34,066 nucleotides of DNA from a virus. Both the position numbers and the translations under genes were made by a program. The notes beneath the pieces were generated by a model that did no database searches, was not told the origin of the DNA, and saw nothing but the letters and a program-made list of their open reading frames with translations. The stretch covers positions 1 through 34,066 of the IMG/VR virus record IMGVR_UViG_3300041405_000257; one strand, 5' to 3'. Positions 31,718 through 34,066 of this stretch are shown here, piece after piece (position 1 is the stretch's first letter; each line of letters starts with the position of its first letter).

Positions 31718-33121
31718 ATGGTCGCTCCCGTCCGCAAGGACAGCCTGACCGACTACCAGGTCGCTCTGGCCACGTACCTGCGTATCTCGTCCCCGGTGGC
31801 AGGCATGTTCACCGGCAACGAGATCAAGCCCAACCCCAACGCCCGGTCCATCCGCGTGCCCGACATCCGGGTCGACGACTACATCGTCGACGCCGAGATC
31901 GGCCGCATCGGTGCCGACCACTACTCCGGCTCGGAGTTCACCGGCGAGTGGAAGAACGGCATCCCGCCCATCGAGTGGCGCACCTACTCGATGTCGCGTC
32001 ACCGCAGCTTCGGCTTCACGGTGTTCGACGAGCAGCTCCGCTACTCGCCGATCAAGAACATCGTGCAGGAGTACACCGGTCGCAAGATGCAGACCACGGT
32101 GCTCCGTGACCACGACAAGTACTGCCTGCTCGCGGCGGTCCAGGGTCACATGACCGGCAAGATGGTGGCCCGCACCGCGGCCGACGCCGTCCCTCCGGTC
32201 AACGCCGACGCCTACCGGATCTCCAACACCGGCAACGCGGCCGACTACAAGTGGATCGCGGAGCCCGGCGAGGACTACGACAACGAGATCCAGCCCTCGT
32301 TCGCCACGATCACGGGCATGTACCTCGACGACGCGGACCCGCTGGCCAGCCTCGACGCGCTGACGCTGCTGTTCTCGGACAACTGGTTCGACAGCAACTT
32401 CGGCAACAACGAGCGCTTCCTCCTCGTCACCTCCGCCCTCGAGCTCGTGTTCATCAACGCGCTCATCGAGAAGGGCGCCGGCACCGAGTCCGCGTTCGAC
32501 CTGCTCAAGAACGGCGACATCTCGGGCGCCAACGCGGCCGGGTACCTCGGCACGCTCAAGGGCTCGTGGAAGCTCCACAAGATCCACCCGGAGTTCCTGC
32601 CCAAGGTCTACACCGACGTCAACCTGGTCGTCGACCCGGTCGCCACGTCGGCCACCGGTGGCCGCACGCTCCGCCAGGTCGTGGCGCTGGCCGCGTACAA
32701 GAACGCGATCCAGACCTACGAGCACTTCTCCGAGCGCCGCGAGCAGGACGGCGGCACCCGGTTCAAGGGCAAGGAGTACGTGCAGGACTTCTCCTACGAC
32801 TGCTGGGTCATCGACCAGCTGTCCGAGGGCGTCGTCCCGCTCTTCCTCCCGGCGGTCCTCGACAACCTCAGCGTCGTGAACACCTCGTTCACCAACGTCG
32901 CTGCCAAGGTCGCGGCCGCCCGTGCCCAGACCAGCGTCGCCCCGGTGACCTACCCGCTCTCCGGCGCCGACGTGGCCAAGAGCCGGCCGGAGTGGTTCAC
33001 CTCTCCGTACGAGAGCACCACCGCTCTCGACGCGGGCCTGGCGATCCAGGAGACCGGCGACGTCGCGCACCGCAACCCGCTGCTCGCCGTCGACGACACC
33101 ACGGACTCGGGCGGGGAGTGA
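31718..33121 (+). CDS. Major capsid protein
   Basis: The 467-aa product has the length and mixed alpha/beta character of HK97-fold capsid proteins: a polar N-arm-like start, an E-loop-like segment rich in charged and aromatic residues (WKNGIPPIEWRTYSMSRHR), a long spine-like helix (LRDHDKYCLLAAVQGHM) and a C-terminal beta region. It lies just after portal, with a strong AGGAGG eight bases before ATG at 31718, as expected for the most abundant virion protein. There is no separate protease or scaffold gene between portal and capsid. Function assigned from position, size and pattern rather than a diagnostic motif. Confidence 0.8.
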   Translation: MVAPVRKDSLTDYQVALATYLRISSPVAGMFTGNEIKPNPNARSIRVPDIRVDDYIVDAEIGRIGADHYSGSEFTGEWKNGIPPIEWRTYSMSRHRSFGFTVFDEQLRYSPIKNIVQEYTGRKMQTTVLRDHDKYCLLAAVQGHMTGKMVARTAADAVPPVNADAYRISNTGNAADYKWIAEPGEDYDNEIQPSFATITGMYLDDADPLASLDALTLLFSDNWFDSNFGNNERFLLVTSALELVFINALIEKGAGTESAFDLLKNGDISGANAAGYLGTLKGSWKLHKIHPEFLPKVYTDVNLVVDPVATSATGGRTLRQVVALAAYKNAIQTYEHFSERREQDGGTRFKGKEYVQDFSYDCWVIDQLSEGVVPLFLPAVLDNLSVVNTSFTNVAAKVAAARAQTSVAPVTYPLSGADVAKSRPEWFTSPYESTTALDAGLAIQETGDVAHRNPLLAVDDTTDSGGE

Positions 33122-33125
33122 GCTT

Positions 33126-33163
33126 CGGAGGGGGTGGGTTACTCCAGGTCCCCGCCCCCTCCG
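33126..33163 (+). terminator. 13-bp stem-loop after the capsid gene
   Basis: CGGAGGGGGTGGG (33126-33138) pairs with 33151-33163 (one T-G wobble) around a 12-nt loop, four bases after the capsid stop. It has no T-tract and is the plus-strand counterpart of the left-arm stem-loops. It may protect the capsid mRNA 3' end or reduce readthrough. Confidence 0.55.
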
Positions 33164-33196
33164 TCGTCACCCTCTCGAACTCAGGAAGGAACACCC

Positions 33197-33346
33197 ATGG
33201 ACCAGCTCATCGAGCTGCTGCAGCAGATCCAGGATCTGGCTGGCACGGCGATCGAGGCGCTGCAGGGCGCCATGTCGGACGCCGGTGGCGAGGCACCCGC
33301 CGAGGGTGCCCCGGCCGAGGGCGCTCCGCCCGAGCCGCCCGCCTGA
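33197..33346 (+). CDS. Small Ala/Glu/Pro-rich head protein, 49 aa
   Basis: ATG at 33197 follows AGGAAGGAACACCC; a longer frame upstream would start inside the stem-loop. Residues 1-25 are an amphipathic helix (DQLIELLQQIQDLAGTAIEALQ). The rest is a flexible repeat-like tail (EAPAEGAPAEGAPPEPPA). Its place after the capsid gene suggests a minor head component or decoration, but no family is recognised. Confidence 0.65.
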   Translation: MDQLIELLQQIQDLAGTAIEALQGAMSDAGGEAPAEGAPAEGAPPEPPA

Positions 33347-33364
33347 CCGCAGCACACCCTGCTT

Positions 33365-33402
33365 GAAGGGCCCGAGCAGGTAACCCCTGTCTCGGGCCCT
33401 TC
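33365..33402 (+). terminator. 12-bp (+4) stem-loop between head genes
   Basis: GAAGGGCCCGAG (33365-33376) pairs exactly with 33391-33402; inside, CAGG/CCTG adds four pairs past one bulged base. The sequence ATCTGTCTGAAAGGAC follows, i.e. the same stem-loop plus leader arrangement as the left arm. No U-tract beyond short T's. Confidence 0.55.
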
Positions 33403-33425
33403 ATCTGTCTGAAAGGACACCTGCT

Positions 33426-33788
33426 GTGGACGCCATCGCGGACATCATCGGAGCGGTCGACACCCCGCTCGGGCTGCTCGCTCTCGTCATCATCGGCTTC
33501 TTCGCGCTGGCGTGGAAGTTCGGCAAGGAGCTCATCTCGCTGCTCAAGGAGATCCGCGTCGAGCAGGCCACCACCAAGGAGAAGGTCGAGCACGTATCGA
33601 CCTCGATCGTCACGAACCATGGCTCGAAGAACATAGGAGACGCCGTCGACCGCCTGACCGGCTGGTTCATGGACTCCGAGACCGAGCGGGCCGAGAACAC
33701 CCAGCTGCTGCAGCTGGTCGCCACCCGGCTCGACAAGCACATCGCGGACTGCGAAGCGTTGAGAGGACAGCCCCGTGCTCAGCACTAG
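33426..33788 (+). CDS. DUF2746-like single-TM protein
   Basis: GTG at 33426 follows GAAAGGACACCTGCT. The 120-aa product has one N-terminal transmembrane helix (about residues 14-31, PLGLLALVIIGFFALAWKF), a coiled-coil segment (KELISLLKEIRVEQATTKEKVEHV), then SIVTNHGSKNIGDAVDRLTG, which resembles the core of the DUF2746 family of actinophage membrane proteins. These are sometimes annotated as holin-like without proof. A further helix ends in a lone cysteine (ADCEALRG). It lies in the structural operon, so a structural or entry-related role is as likely as lysis. Confidence 0.7.
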   Translation: MDAIADIIGAVDTPLGLLALVIIGFFALAWKFGKELISLLKEIRVEQATTKEKVEHVSTSIVTNHGSKNIGDAVDRLTGWFMDSETERAENTQLLQLVATRLDKHIADCEALRGQPRAQH

Positions 33789-34066
33789 CCCACGGCAGGC
33801 CACCTACTTCCGCCTCGAGCGGGGCTACCCGTTCGCGGTGAACCTCGAGTTCACCAAGAGCGACGACTCGGCCGTCGACCTGTCCGGCGCGTCCATCTTC
33901 TTCGACATGGACCAGCCCGACCACCTCGGCGGCGCTAACATCATCACGGCCCGGCCCGCTGTGCTCGAGGACCCGGCCACCCTCGGGCGGGCGTTCTTCT
34001 CGCTACAGGGCGAAGACCTCGACATCGCGCCCGGTGAGTACCCCTTCGCGTTCACGATCCTGGCCG
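33775..34066 (+). CDS. Fibre/baseplate-like protein, N-terminal part
   Basis: GTG at 33775 follows GAGAGGACAGCCCC and lies inside the end of the preceding gene; the frame is open to the right edge (97 codons). The visible part is a beta-sandwich pattern: TYFRLERGYPFAVNLEF, then SAVDLSGASIFFDM, then a polar stretch and GEYPFAFTI. This resembles the N-terminal domain of BppU-type baseplate upper proteins and other phage appendage proteins. The rest is outside the window, so the role in the tail or head fibre is provisional. Confidence 0.5.
   Translation, partial: MLSTSPRQATYFRLERGYPFAVNLEFTKSDDSAVDLSGASIFFDMDQPDHLGGANIITARPAVLEDPATLGRAFFSLQGEDLDIAPGEYPFAFTILA

Overview
The window looks like part of a lytic-type tailed phage of a high-GC actinobacterial host. 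The grounds are the very high third-position GC, many GTG starts, a phage WhiB-like regulator, and tightly packed overlapping genes. There is no integrase, no attachment site and no bacterial gene. Terminase and tail genes are not in the window.

Left block (1-14147, all minus strand). Reading from the left edge it holds: the 5' part of a probable primase/helicase, an SF2 helicase, three small proteins including a DUF6378-type protein and a WhiB-like regulator, a RuvC-like resolvase, a family A DNA polymerase, a Cas4/RecB-like nuclease (DUF2800), a tRNA, a DUF2815 ssDNA-binding protein, a VWA protein paired with a MoxR-type AAA+ ATPase, a run of tiny translationally coupled genes, a nucleotidyltransferase-like protein, and a set of small Cys-rich or single-TM proteins. 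This is the replication and host-takeover arm. Intergenic gaps in this arm mostly carry a GC-rich, often perfect stem-loop of unrelated sequence just after the stop codon, followed by a CAGAAAGGAG-like leader. The same arrangement reappears on the plus strand after the capsid gene.

Centre (14148-15759). A large non-coding region holds a 51-nt polypyrimidine tract, an array of 11 TGTAGACA/TGTCTAC units including a ~126-bp imperfect inverted repeat, a rho-independent terminator, one isolated minus-strand gene (98 aa), and an AT-rich divergent promoter region. It is the best candidate for a replication origin and/or master control region.

Right block (15760-34066, all plus strand). It opens with a 13.9-kb reading frame that would encode about 4,647 residues if a single-base frame break near 17,421 is bridged. 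It is followed by portal, major capsid protein, two small head/membrane proteins and the start of a fibre/baseplate-like protein. The giant protein contains no cysteine that I could find, has a glycine-zipper membrane segment, carries a DxDGD motif in a context like the catalytic loop of multisubunit-type RNA polymerases, and ends in a tandem aromatic/basic repeat. By analogy with N4 and crAss-like phages I infer a virion-packaged, ejected polyvalent protein, possibly a virion RNA polymerase. This is the main candidate for a new system and needs profile searches and structure prediction.
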